A stretch of DNA of 46,926 bases from Deltaproteobacteria bacterium (GCA_017996625.1 JAGOGO010000007.1:1-46926), one strand, 5' to 3'. Shown: positions 16,776 through 25,342, counted from the stretch's first letter. Made by a program: numbers and translations. The notes: generated by a model from the sequence alone, not told the origin.

Positions 16776-18011
16776 ATGGTCAGAGAGGAAAAACTGTTTG
16801 GCATGCCAGCGGAACAGGGACGGTGGGTCTTTGTTCTTCTGGGGCTGGTTTCCAATATTTGTCTGGGCAGCGTATACGCCTGGAGTGTATTTAAGAAACC
16901 AGTCGAGGAGTTGTTTCACATCGGAGCCACTCAGAGCGCGTTGCCGTTTACTGTATTTCTGGCATTCTTCGCCCTGTTGATGCCGTTTGCCGGCAAACTG
17001 ATCGAGAAATACGGACCGCGAACGGTTGCCATTGCTGGAGGTATCATTGTCGGCTTGGGCTGGATTTTGTCGAAGTATGCTTCGGACATAACCTTCATGA
17101 CCGTAACGTATGGAGCCATTGCCGGCGCCGGCGTGGGCATCGTTTATGGAGCGCCGATAGCTGTTTCGACACGATGGTTCCCCGACAAGAAAGGTCTCGC
17201 CGTAGGGCTCACCTTGCTCGGGTTCGGCATGTCGGCCCTCATCACTGCTCCACTGGCCCAGAAACTGATTGCAACTCGCGGTGTCCTGCCGACATTCGGT
17301 ATCTTCGGCGTTGCGTTTTTGATCATTACGGTTGCCTTGGCTTTGCCGCTGCGATTTCCTGCCGCAGGATGGAAGCCAGCAGGATGGAATCCGCCCGCTG
17401 CAGCGGCGGGAGCGACATCGGGCTACAACGTTGGAGAAATGCTGAAGACCCCGACGTTCTACGGACTTTGGATATGCTATATTATCGGCGCCCTGGCCGG
17501 ACTGATGGCTATCGGCATCTCCAAGCCATGCGGTCAGGAGGTCGTACAGTGCAGTGCCACTGCTGCCGGATACCTCGTGGGTGTATTTGCAATTTTCAAC
17601 GGCGTGGGCCGCCCCTTCTTCGGCTGGCTTACCGACAAGATCACTCCCCGTGGTTCGGCAATTGTATCCTTCGTCATCATTATTATTGCATCCTATTTGA
17701 TGATCAAGGCTGGACCAGGATGTACCGGAATGTATGCGGTAGCGTTTTGCGGGTTCTGGCTTTGCCTCGGCGGCTGGCTGGCTATCGCTCCCACAGCGAC
17801 TGCCACGTACTTCGGTACTCAGTTCTATTCTCAGATTTACGGCGTTGTGTTTACTGCGTATGGCCTGGGTGCCATTATCGGCAATCTGGCTTGCGGCCGC
17901 ATCCGTGATCTCACGGGAAGCTATACGTATTCTTTCTATCTTACCGGGGTCCTGGCGATTCTGGGCATCCTGATTGCTCTGGCATTGCTGAAACCACCAA
18001 AGCGCGGGTAA
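16776..18011 (+). CDS. OFA-family MFS carboxylate transporter (first copy)
   Basis: A 411-residue inner-membrane carrier with 12 predicted helices. It has the oxalate/formate antiporter-family start (WVFVLLGLVSNICLGSVYAW followed by SVFKKPVEE), the loop 2-3 motif GPRTVAIAGG, and STRWFPDKKGLAVGLTLLGFG, the loop typical of OFA proteins. The family moves monocarboxylates such as formate, oxalate, lactate or pyruvate by antiport or with protons. The second of two ATG codons (16776) has GGAGG at the right distance; the first (16770) is too close. Downstream of the porin and acs, acetate or a related acid is the likely cargo, by inference. Confidence 0.88.
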   Translation: MVREEKLFGMPAEQGRWVFVLLGLVSNICLGSVYAWSVFKKPVEELFHIGATQSALPFTVFLAFFALLMPFAGKLIEKYGPRTVAIAGGIIVGLGWILSKYASDITFMTVTYGAIAGAGVGIVYGAPIAVSTRWFPDKKGLAVGLTLLGFGMSALITAPLAQKLIATRGVLPTFGIFGVAFLIITVALALPLRFPAAGWKPAGWNPPAAAAGATSGYNVGEMLKTPTFYGLWICYIIGALAGLMAIGISKPCGQEVVQCSATAAGYLVGVFAIFNGVGRPFFGWLTDKITPRGSAIVSFVIIIIASYLMIKAGPGCTGMYAVAFCGFWLCLGGWLAIAPTATATYFGTQFYSQIYGVVFTAYGLGAIIGNLACGRIRDLTGSYTYSFYLTGVLAILGILIALALLKPPKRG

Positions 18012-18047
18012 GAAGCTTCCTCCTGAAAAGTTCACGTGCTAATGTAT

Positions 18048-18073
18048 CCGGGGAGTCTCCGAAAGCTCCCCGG
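18048..18073 (+). terminator. Hairpin after the first OFA transporter
   Basis: CCGGGGAG paired with CTCCCCGG (8 bp, 10-base loop), 36 bases after the stop codon and 34 before the next ATG. No T-tract follows, so it may attenuate rather than end transcription into the carbonic anhydrase-like gene. Confidence 0.5.
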
Positions 18074-18106
18074 GCTTGACTATATACCAATATAAGGATG
18101 AACCAT

Positions 18107-18511
18107 ATGGGGCACACATGTTCCGCGGCGCTGGTAAAGTGCATGGATTTCCGTCTCACCAATGATGTACATGAGTGGATGCAGAAAAAGAATCTGGTCA
18201 ATGACTGCGACATTATCTCGGTAGCTGGAGCTGCTAAGGATATCGTGGAGAACCCCCAGGGCTATGTCGCCTCGCTCGTCAAACTGTCTGTGCAGCTCCA
18301 TCAGACAAAGAAGATCATTCTTATGCATCACCTGGACTGCGGCGCATATGGAGGAAGCTCGGCTTTCAGGAGTCAGGCGGAAGAGATAGACAAGCACCGA
18401 TCGGAAATGCAGAAAGCCCATAATATTATTGCTGAGCAGTGCCCCGGCATTCAGATTGAGATGTACCTCGGTGCTCCCGTGGGCGAGCGCTGGGAGATCG
18501 AAACGATCTGA
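18107..18511 (+). CDS. Small beta-class carbonic anhydrase-like protein
   Basis: A 134-residue protein holding the zinc-site pattern of beta carbonic anhydrases: CMDFR (Cys12, Asp14, Arg16 from this start) and HHLDCGAYGG (His75, Cys78). Such enzymes interconvert CO2 and bicarbonate. It is much shorter than the usual 190-220 residues and also shorter than the small archaeal Cab type, fitting the putative Pro_CA_2-like group. The second ATG (18107) is preferred because AAGG lies about nine bases upstream; the first (18098) abuts that site. Placed between two OFA transporters, it may feed bicarbonate or handle CO2 from carboxylate metabolism. Activity is unproven. Confidence 0.75.
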   Translation: MGHTCSAALVKCMDFRLTNDVHEWMQKKNLVNDCDIISVAGAAKDIVENPQGYVASLVKLSVQLHQTKKIILMHHLDCGAYGGSSAFRSQAEEIDKHRSEMQKAHNIIAEQCPGIQIEMYLGAPVGERWEIETI

Positions 18512-18535
18512 TGGTAAGAGAGTAGAACGGATTCC

Positions 18536-18568
18536 GGCCCATGAGCTCTGTTCCTGAACTCATGGGCC
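18536..18568 (+). terminator. Hairpin after the carbonic anhydrase-like gene
   Basis: GGCCCATGAG paired with CTCATGGGCC, a perfect 10-bp stem with a 13-base loop, 24 bases past the stop. There is no clear T-tract. Confidence 0.6.
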
Positions 18569-18654
18569 TAGCGTAATCATAGCATCGTTCTCATTACCTC
18601 ACCGGCACTATCGTCCGGCGTTTGTCTCTTGAAGGGGTAGGACCAGCAACAGAC

Positions 18655-18672
18655 ACGCATATGGTTATGCGT
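18655..18672. promoter_or_regulatory. Inverted repeat before the second OFA gene
   Basis: ACGCATA-tggt-TATGCGT, a perfect 7-bp inverted repeat ending 23 bases before the ATG at 18696. It may be an operator or part of a leader hairpin. No promoter boxes of good quality were seen beside it. Confidence 0.4.
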
Positions 18673-18695
18673 TTACTTTCGTCGACCTAACGAAT

Positions 18696-19988
18696 ATGAC
18701 AGAACCAGTTAAGAATAAAGGCTGGGCTGTAACATGTGCCGGTATCGGTATTAATCTGGCTTTGGGTATCCTTTACACCTGGAGTCTTTTTAAAGCATCC
18801 ATTGCCCAGTCGATCGAATCGGGAGAATACGGTGGATTTGACTGGGATCCGATCAGCCTCAATGATCCATACGCAGTGTGCTGTCTGGCCTTTGCCTTTG
18901 CCACTATACTTTCGAGTAAGTGCCAGGATAGGTTCGGCCCGCGGGTTACAGCCTTTCTGGGCGGTATTCTGGTAAGCGTGGGGTTTCTCTGTATCTCGCA
19001 GACGGTTGAGTACATTGTGTGGGTGCTCGGCTTTGGAGTGCTTACCGGCATTGGCATCGGACTTGGATATGCGGCAGCAGCATATCCGGCCCTCAAGTGG
19101 TTTCCGCCGTCAAAGATGGGGTTAATTGCCGGGCTGATTGTATCAGGCTTTGGATTGGCTTCGTTCTTTCTGGCTCCTTTGTCCAAGTATCTCATCACGG
19201 TGTGGGGGCTGCAAAGCGCCATGCTTTTTTTCGGCATTGCACTTTTTATCGTGGTGACCACGCTGGCTGCGCAGCTCGAACACCCTCCCTATGGATACAT
19301 TCCTCAGAAGCTTATCACCTATGAGTCGACTGCTACTGAGAATGCTCAGGAAGTACAGCGGACTATCAAGGCGATCCGCACGGAACGAGATTTTACTCCT
19401 GGTGAAGTCCTGCGGACCCGGGCATTTTATCTTCTGTGGATTATTTATTTCATCGGTGCGGGCACCGGTTTAATGGTGATCAGCGGCATCGCCGGTATGG
19501 CTCAAAAGAGCATGGGAACCGCAGCATTTTGGACAGTGTCCTCACTGGCAGTGGGTAATGCAGCGGGCCGTATCGTTGCCAGTGTCTATTCCGAACGGAT
19601 CGGACGGCGCTTGACCTTGCTGGTTATGCTGCTCGGCCAGGGAGCGCTTATGTTCCTTGCAATCCCGTTTACCGGATCGGAGCATACAGCGGCCGTGGTG
19701 ATGCTCGTTCTGACCGCATCGATCGGATTCGCCTACAGCACCAACCTCTATCTCTTTCCTGCTTTCACCAAGGACCTTTATGGACTCAAGAACTTCGGCA
19801 TCAACTACGGTCTGGTGTTTACCGCCTGGGGTGTAGGCGGCTCGATCTTGAGCCGGGTGTCTCAGATGCTCTACGTCCGCAGTGGCAGTTACGCTTCGTC
19901 TTTCCTTGTCGCCGGAATTCTTCTCATCATTGGTAGCCTGCTTACCTTCCGCATGCGGCAAATGAAGCGGCCTGAGAATGCAGTGTAA
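18696..19988 (+). CDS. OFA-family MFS carboxylate transporter (second copy)
   Basis: A 430-residue 12-helix carrier of the same family as the one at 16.8 kb but clearly diverged. It has WAVTCAGIGINLALGILYTW at the start, DRFGPRVTAFLGG as the loop 2-3 motif, and YPALKWFPPSKMGLIAGLIV as the OFA loop. A 45-residue central loop (about 205-250) is longer than in the first copy and charged. The ATG at 18696 gives the natural N-terminus MTEPVKNKGW, but the ribosome site is weak. Two OFA paralogues around one carbonic anhydrase-like gene suggest transport of different acids or opposite directions; this is inference. Confidence 0.87.
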   Translation: MTEPVKNKGWAVTCAGIGINLALGILYTWSLFKASIAQSIESGEYGGFDWDPISLNDPYAVCCLAFAFATILSSKCQDRFGPRVTAFLGGILVSVGFLCISQTVEYIVWVLGFGVLTGIGIGLGYAAAAYPALKWFPPSKMGLIAGLIVSGFGLASFFLAPLSKYLITVWGLQSAMLFFGIALFIVVTTLAAQLEHPPYGYIPQKLITYESTATENAQEVQRTIKAIRTERDFTPGEVLRTRAFYLLWIIYFIGAGTGLMVISGIAGMAQKSMGTAAFWTVSSLAVGNAAGRIVASVYSERIGRRLTLLVMLLGQGALMFLAIPFTGSEHTAAVVMLVLTASIGFAYSTNLYLFPAFTKDLYGLKNFGINYGLVFTAWGVGGSILSRVSQMLYVRSGSYASSFLVAGILLIIGSLLTFRMRQMKRPENAV

Positions 19989-20077
19989 GCTCCCTCCGCG
20001 TTATCCGCCTTCCTCAGTATTCCGAACTCTGCCCGCTTGGGTATCTCCCGGTCCCTCGACCCTTCCTTCTATACGGG

Positions 20078-20106
20078 TTGCATTATCGTTTCTTGGGTTA
20101 TATAAT
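20078..20106 (+). promoter_or_regulatory. Sigma-70-type promoter of the histidine kinase operon
   Basis: TTGCAT (20078-20083), 17 bases, then a perfect TATAAT (20101-20106). The predicted transcript starts about 80 bases upstream of the kinase ATG. Confidence 0.7.
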
Positions 20107-20192
20107 TAAATTTTTTAGGAAAAAAGCAATAATGCTGAGATGCGGCAACTATTTTTGCCTGAATTTCCAGCGCAGGTTTCGACAGAGTCATC

Positions 20193-22586
20193 ATGAAACG
20201 TTTTGCAGACTGGTCCATCCAAAATAAGCTTCTTTCTATTATCGCCTTGCTTGTCATTGTGCCGTTGATTACCCTTTCGTATGTTGTCACCGATGAGTTC
20301 AGTTCGGCTTTGAAGAGAAGCGCTGAAGCTGATCTGGGGCATGTAGTGGATACCCTCCATGCTCTCTTCGAAACCAATGTGGTGGCTGAAGGTAACAGGT
20401 ATGTAATCCCTCCCGGGCAGCTGACTAAGATCAAATTCGTTATTCAGGATATTGTTATCGGCGAGACCGGATACGCCTTTGTTATCGACAGCAAGGGAAA
20501 CGCTATCATTCATCCCACAAAAGAAGGAGAAAATATTGCTCACTGGCAGGATTATGAGGGGAATCGTTTCATCGAGGAAATGATTGACGAGGCAGTAGCA
20601 ATTGGCGGCGATGTCACGGGTGAAATGCGGTATCCCTGGATCAATGTCGAGCTTAACGAGACGAGTCCTCGGGTCAAGATCACAAAATTTCGCTATGTTC
20701 CTCAGCTGGATTGGATTATTGCTGCCGGCAGCTATGAAGAGGAAATTTTTCGTGCAGTGTACCTGGGGCAGAAAACTGTAGTGTTCGTGACAATTGTCAG
20801 CCTCGCGGTGGTGTTGGTATTGATGGTTTTTCTGGCACGCCTGCTTACTCGTCCGCTGCTTGAACTAACACATGTTTCGTCGCGCATGGCTGAGGGGGAG
20901 TTTTCACTGAGAGTCAACATTACCCAGCACGATGAAATCGGCCAGTTGGCAAAATCATTCAACCGCATGGGTGCTCAGATCCAGGAATATACACGGAATC
21001 TGGAGCGGGAAGTTGCGCGCCGCACCAAGGAGCTGCTTGAATCGAAGGAGAGGTATCAGGAAATATCCACGCTTCTCACGAATATTCTCGAAAGTTCTAC
21101 AGAGTATGCCATTATTGCCACCGATCTGGAGGGAAGAATCCTGGAATTCAATACCGGTGCACGAAAGCTCTTCGGCTGGAACAAGGATGAAATCATGGGC
21201 CATAATTTGGCCCTCACTTATGAGAATCAAGACCAGTTCCTCGCTTCCTGGGATGAGTATAAGAAGCTCAAGGCCGGTGACGCTCTGGAAAAAGAAATGC
21301 TGCGCCGGAAGAAGAGTGGAGAGGTTTATCTCAGTCGGTCGGTTACCACAGCGGTACGTGATGCGCAAGGTACCGTGATCGGCTATCTTGAAGTCTCCCG
21401 GGATACGACCGAACGGAAGCGTCTGGAACGCGAGCTGATTGAGACTAAAGACTACCTGGAAAATATTCTCGAAAGCTCGGTTGACGGCATTATCACTACT
21501 GATAAAAAAGGTTTCATAACCTACCTTAATCGGGGTATGGAGGATATTCTTAAGGGCAGGAAGGAAGATTTCATCGGTATCCACGTTTCCCAGGTTTACC
21601 TTGACGGAATTGCCGAGGCTCGCAAGATCATGAGCATTCTTCGCCGGGATCAGAAAATGAGCAACTACGAGCTGACCTTGGTCTCCAGCAACGGCCGGGA
21701 AATTCCCATTTATACCTCCGCTGCTCTGCTCAAAAATTTTCAGGGAGAAATCATCGGTACGGTGGGTATTTTTAAGGATGTCTCGGAAAAGAAAAGGCTG
21801 GAGGAAGAGCTGCAGAAGGCACAGACATCCTTACTGCAGGCGGCCAAAATGCGCGAGCTCGGTGATTTGGTTTCGGGCGTGGCCCACGAAATCAACAATC
21901 CTCTGATGGCGTCAGAAACCATTCTCTATCGGATCAAGCAGAACATGAAGGCTAATCCCGAGCATGCGAACTGTCCCAATGGCAAGCTGATCGACCTGAT
22001 CGAACGATGCAACACGCGAATTGCCACCATCGTGAATCATCTGCGGGAATTTTCCCGGGAAACGGAAACCCGGTTCGAGCCGCTTGACGTTACCGTGCCC
22101 ATCGCTAATGCCCTGCTTATTACCGAGCAGCAGCTGCTCAATCATAACATCAAGCTTACCAGAGACCTGAGCATCGGATTGCCTAAGGTAATGGGCAGTG
22201 CTTCTCAGCTCGAGCAAGTATTCCTCAACATCATCAGCAACGCCCGTGACGCTCTGGATACCCAGTTTTCCGATAAGGAACTCATCATTCGTTCGTTCGC
22301 CCGCACCAAAGATGAAGAGCCCGGAGAAGTGGTGATTTCCTTTACCGATAGCGGTCCCGGTATTTCTCCGGAAAACAAGTACAAGATTTTTGATCCTTTC
22401 TTTTCTACGAAACAAGTGGGAAGCGGCACCGGCCTTGGTCTTTCGATCTGTTATGGTATTGTGGAAAAGCATGGCGGACGAATTGAAGTAGACAGTGTGG
22501 TCGGTGCGGGAGCCACGTTTCGGGTCATTCTTCCCGCATTACCCAGCAACCAGCAATCAGATGAGGAACACGCTCATGGTGAATAA
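20193..22586 (+). CDS. Membrane sensor histidine kinase, Cache-HAMP-PAS-PAS-HisKA-HATPase
   Basis: A 797-residue two-component sensor. The order is TM helix (about 10-32), extracytoplasmic Cache domain (about 33-190; GETGYAFVIDSKGNAIIHP is its signature), second TM helix (about 194-217), HAMP (to about 262), coiled coil, and two PAS domains (about 295-410 and 420-540). The catalytic part has the H-box GVAHEINNPL with the phosphorylated His at about 565, the N-box NIISNARDAL (about 679), and ATP-lid motifs DSGPGI (about 719) and GTGLGLSI (about 745). Cache domains often bind small carboxylates or amino acids, which fits the nearby transport genes; the ligand is unknown. Its 3' end overlaps the receiver gene by 11 bases. 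Confidence 0.95.
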   Translation: MKRFADWSIQNKLLSIIALLVIVPLITLSYVVTDEFSSALKRSAEADLGHVVDTLHALFETNVVAEGNRYVIPPGQLTKIKFVIQDIVIGETGYAFVIDSKGNAIIHPTKEGENIAHWQDYEGNRFIEEMIDEAVAIGGDVTGEMRYPWINVELNETSPRVKITKFRYVPQLDWIIAAGSYEEEIFRAVYLGQKTVVFVTIVSLAVVLVLMVFLARLLTRPLLELTHVSSRMAEGEFSLRVNITQHDEIGQLAKSFNRMGAQIQEYTRNLEREVARRTKELLESKERYQEISTLLTNILESSTEYAIIATDLEGRILEFNTGARKLFGWNKDEIMGHNLALTYENQDQFLASWDEYKKLKAGDALEKEMLRRKKSGEVYLSRSVTTAVRDAQGTVIGYLEVSRDTTERKRLERELIETKDYLENILESSVDGIITTDKKGFITYLNRGMEDILKGRKEDFIGIHVSQVYLDGIAEARKIMSILRRDQKMSNYELTLVSSNGREIPIYTSAALLKNFQGEIIGTVGIFKDVSEKKRLEEELQKAQTSLLQAAKMRELGDLVSGVAHEINNPLMASETILYRIKQNMKANPEHANCPNGKLIDLIERCNTRIATIVNHLREFSRETETRFEPLDVTVPIANALLITEQQLLNHNIKLTRDLSIGLPKVMGSASQLEQVFLNIISNARDALDTQFSDKELIIRSFARTKDEEPGEVVISFTDSGPGISPENKYKIFDPFFSTKQVGSGTGLGLSICYGIVEKHGGRIEVDSVVGAGATFRVILPALPSNQQSDEEHAHGE

Positions 22587-22941
22587 GATACTCGTGGTTG
22601 ATGATGATGAGCTTGTAGTGGTGGCATTGGAAGAATTGCTTGCGCCGGCAGGCTACGAGGTGACTACCGCCTGCAGCGGCAACGATGCGCTTCAGCGACT
22701 GAATGAGAAGAGGTTCGATTTGATTATTCTCGACATCATTATGCCGGGTATGAACGGATTTGACCTCTGTGCAAAAATCAGACAACTTGAGCAGTACCGG
22801 ACGATACCGATTATCATGTTGACTGCGAAAAGCAGTGCTGAAGATAAGAAAAAAGGCATCGATGTAGGGGCCAACCTGTTTCTGCCCAAACCGATAGCTC
22901 CTCAGCGTCTCCTCGATCTGGTCAAGAGCGCTTTGCAATAA
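22576..22941 (+). CDS. Stand-alone response regulator receiver (CheY-like)
   Basis: A 121-residue single receiver domain: acidic pocket VVDDDE (7-12), phospho-acceptor Asp in LIILDIIMPGMNG (about 52), the Thr of MLTAKSS and the conserved Lys in LPKPI (about 105). There is no DNA-binding or other output domain, so it must act through protein contacts or pass the phosphate on. The ATG at 22576 has GAGGA ten bases upstream and overlaps the kinase stop, so the two are translationally coupled. Confidence 0.95.
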   Translation: MVNKILVVDDDELVVVALEELLAPAGYEVTTACSGNDALQRLNEKRFDLIILDIIMPGMNGFDLCAKIRQLEQYRTIPIIMLTAKSSAEDKKKGIDVGANLFLPKPIAPQRLLDLVKSALQ

Positions 22942-22966
22942 ACCCTCTACAGAATAGGCAACGAGC

Positions 22967-24028
22967 ATGCAGAAGATCTTTGTCAGTTCAACCGGAGCGG
23001 GTTCAGGGCACAGCCTGGCAGTGTGGAGCCTCATGGAAGTGTTTCGTTCCCGCGGGATTCGCACCGGGTTCTTTAAGCCCTTTGTCACGCGGCCGGTTTC
23101 GCATGGCGGCACGGTTGTCGACCATGACGCGTTATTGATCAAGGAATACTATCAGCTTCCGGAACCGCCGGAAGTCCTGTCGCCGATTATTCCGGAAGAG
23201 GTTCCTGGTGATGAAGTAGCGCGGGAGGAACAGCTCGAAAAGATCGATGACTGCTTTCAGCAGGCAAAAGATGATAATGAAGTCCTCGTTATCATGGGTT
23301 CTGACCAGATTTTCTACGAAGCTGATTCGCCGTACATTGCAGATACCAGTATGGTCGTCAAACTTGATGCCTCGGTGGTGCTGACCGCCTGCTACCAAAG
23401 CGAGAGCATGACGATCTATTCCGTGCTGGCTATTGAATCGCTGCTCAAGAACCGCCTTAAGATGATCATCATCAATCAGATTCCTCCGGAACAATTGGAC
23501 ACGGTGCAGCGAAGGCTGGGACCGCTGTTCAGCAAACGAGGGCTGCCGCCGGTGTTCTTCCTTCCTCAGGACCGTATCCTCTCCTCGGTCACCGTTCGTC
23601 AGCTTATCGAGGTAGTGGGCGGAAGTGTTCTGGCAGGGGAGGACCGACTTGAGAATCTGGTGGAGACAACGTCCATAAGCTCAACCCACCTCAAAGGATC
23701 ATTGAACATCTTTCGTCGAATTTATAACAAGATCATCCTCCTGGGAATTGAGAAAGAGGCGCTTTCCGGCCCGAGTGCTTCACCTACAGTGACCGGGATC
23801 ATTCTTACCGGCGGACGTACCCCGGCGCCGCTGGTGTGTAACACCTGCGAGGACCTGAAGGTTCCGCTGATCCTATCTCCGCTAGATACCTTTATTACCA
23901 TGGAACGCATTCAGCATCAGAAGATGCATGTGACGCACCAGGACGATTACAAGCTGCAACGCTTTCTTCAGCTTCTCGGCGGTGAAAAGGCTCGAGAATC
24001 GATTGTTGCCAACTTTACGAACCTCTAA
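22967..24028 (+). CDS. BioD-like P-loop plus DRTGG-domain protein with a degenerate Walker A
   Basis: A 353-residue cytoplasmic protein. The N-terminal half (1-215) is like the BioD/AAA_26 domain at the front of long phosphotransacetylases; the C-terminal part begins IPQDRILSSVTVRQL-like (FFLPQDRILSSVTVRQLIEV, about 197-216) and contains IILTGGRTP, typical of DRTGG domains. There is no phosphotransacetylase catalytic domain. The P-loop reads STGAGSGHS: the invariant Lys is replaced by His15, so normal nucleotide hydrolysis is doubtful. DRTGG domains are thought to be regulatory. Position 25 bases after the receiver suggests a role in the same signalling path, perhaps sensing acetyl-phosphate or CoA status; that is inference. 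Confidence 0.75.
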   Translation: MQKIFVSSTGAGSGHSLAVWSLMEVFRSRGIRTGFFKPFVTRPVSHGGTVVDHDALLIKEYYQLPEPPEVLSPIIPEEVPGDEVAREEQLEKIDDCFQQAKDDNEVLVIMGSDQIFYEADSPYIADTSMVVKLDASVVLTACYQSESMTIYSVLAIESLLKNRLKMIIINQIPPEQLDTVQRRLGPLFSKRGLPPVFFLPQDRILSSVTVRQLIEVVGGSVLAGEDRLENLVETTSISSTHLKGSLNIFRRIYNKIILLGIEKEALSGPSASPTVTGIILTGGRTPAPLVCNTCEDLKVPLILSPLDTFITMERIQHQKMHVTHQDDYKLQRFLQLLGGEKARESIVANFTNL

Positions 24029-24855
24029 TGTGGTTTGATACGCCTATGTCGTGGATATTCAAGATCAACCATCTCTCAGATGTGGCTAAGGAAGGACTCT
24101 ATCGCATTCTGATTCCTCCGACACTGTTTCACAAGTTTCGCATCAATCCTATTCTCTTCATGAATACCAATCAGCAGCGGCTGGCCCGCTTCTATTGCCC
24201 ACCGAAGGATAATGCCACCCTGATCGAAGTCAAACACGAGGTCTCAAGCAAGGATAATATTTTCTTCATTCAGGTATCGGATACACGGGACCGGACTCAG
24301 ATCAACCTGGATTTTCTGGTCATCAACGACCCTGCCAGCGAACGTTTCAATACCGATGTGGATTCCATGGGAAGAGATACTCTCTTCGGCAGGGCATTGC
24401 GCAACGTGCCGGAGGAAATCCGGGCCATGCAGGCAGGTCTGGCGCCGGGTCAGGTGCGCGCCGGGCTTCGGCTCACCGCAGAATCGCTCTGGTGTCTTGA
24501 ACATTTTTGCAGGATTCTGGGAATCAAGTCGATTGTGCTGGAAGGGCTGTTTTACCATAATGCCATTATCTGGGAGCGGCTTGGCTTTTCTTACTTCGAG
24601 GGGTTCAAGCGGATGAAACGCATTAATGAGCTGTTTCAACCCGGTCAGATTCTCTGTGAGAAGCTCAATGGCTCGACACCCTTTCGACAAATCGGCTTTC
24701 ATCGCACCATCCGGGGACGAAGCTGGGCGATTCACGACGGCATTCTTCATGATGTGGACGATGACATTCTCGAAGGGGCCTGGATATCGCCGAAGATGTA
24801 TAAGATGATTGAGAACCCCAGGATGATACAAACCTTCCCGGAGGGGAAATACTGA
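24028..24855 (+). CDS. Unknown protein, possible GNAT-like fold in C-terminal half
   Basis: A 275-residue soluble protein whose ATG shares one base with the stop of the DRTGG gene (TAATG), so it is translated as part of the same unit. I do not recognise the family with certainty. The segment VLEGLFYHNAIIWERLGFSY (about 172-191) resembles the last acetyl-CoA-contacting motif of GNAT acyltransferases, and the preceding LTAESLWCLEHFCRILGIKS could be the helix before it. An alternative start at residue 7 is possible. The four genes from kinase to here look like one operon of sensor, receiver, DRTGG protein and possible acyltransferase. A link to acetylation of Acs is attractive but unsupported. 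Confidence 0.6.
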   Translation: MWFDTPMSWIFKINHLSDVAKEGLYRILIPPTLFHKFRINPILFMNTNQQRLARFYCPPKDNATLIEVKHEVSSKDNIFFIQVSDTRDRTQINLDFLVINDPASERFNTDVDSMGRDTLFGRALRNVPEEIRAMQAGLAPGQVRAGLRLTAESLWCLEHFCRILGIKSIVLEGLFYHNAIIWERLGFSYFEGFKRMKRINELFQPGQILCEKLNGSTPFRQIGFHRTIRGRSWAIHDGILHDVDDDILEGAWISPKMYKMIENPRMIQTFPEGKY

Positions 24856-25073
24856 TAGACCTACCAGGTGCGGAATGTTTGCCGGCCGCATCATCTATCT
24901 GCTACAGTGAATGTTGTCGCCCGGAAGGAGCACAGCGGATTCCAGGATAGTCTGAATTCTAGGTCATTGAGAGAATCAGATTGTCGGCTGGGGTGAGGAA
25001 TGAAACTCAGCATCAGCGCATCAATCACCTGAGCTCGGCGCCCCTTCAAGAGAATGAGACTCGAAAGAGGATG

Positions 25074-25096
25074 CCCCCTCTTGGCAAAAGAGGGGG
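25074..25096. repeat. Hairpin CCCCCTCTT/AAGAGGGGG
   Basis: A perfect 9-bp inverted repeat with a 5-base loop. The flanking GTTAAAGGGAG resembles a common dispersed palindrome of environmental Gram-negatives. Confidence 0.55.
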
Positions 25097-25132
25097 TTAA
25101 AGGGAGTCCGGTAATTACTGGTTGAACCACCC

Positions 25133-25151
25133 GTCCCGCCGAAGGCGGGAC
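25133..25151. repeat. CCCGCC hairpin repeat
   Basis: GTCCCGCC-gaa-GGCGGGAC, perfect 8-bp stem. Its core TCCCGCC-GAA-GGCGGGA is repeated exactly at 45618-45634, and near-identical copies occur at 28789 and 36211. Confidence 0.65.
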
Positions 25152-25183
25152 TCGAGACACAGAGGGCACGGCGAAAGGATGGT

Positions 25184-25217
25184 TTTTCTCTGATCGGGAG
25201 ATGCCGATCAGAGAAAA
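25184..25217. repeat. 14-bp inverted repeat
   Basis: TTTTCTCTGATCGG (25184-25197) is the exact reverse complement of 25204-25217, loop GAGATG. No gene end is close enough for it to be an ordinary terminator. Confidence 0.6.
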
Positions 25218-25305
25218 GCATTCTCAAGGGCTACCCTCATGGGCTCTCACCATGGCTTAATAGACTGCAGCATCGCAGAGCCTTTGAACCTGTGCGAAAC
25301 ACTTC

Positions 25306-25342
25306 CTTTGCTCAATCCCGCTCCAAGCGGGATTGAGCAAAG
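25306..25342. repeat. 17-bp inverted repeat
   Basis: CTTTGCTCAATCCCGCT (25306-25322) is the exact reverse complement of 25326-25342 with only CCA between. A related GTTGAGCAAAGCGAAAC occurs at 25399-25415. Confidence 0.6.

Noticed and set aside
16755-18035. Open frame of 426 codons on the minus strand opposite the first OFA gene
   Set aside because: Its product is rich in Arg, Ser, Gln and Asn with no hydrophobic pattern, as expected from the shadow of a membrane-protein gene.
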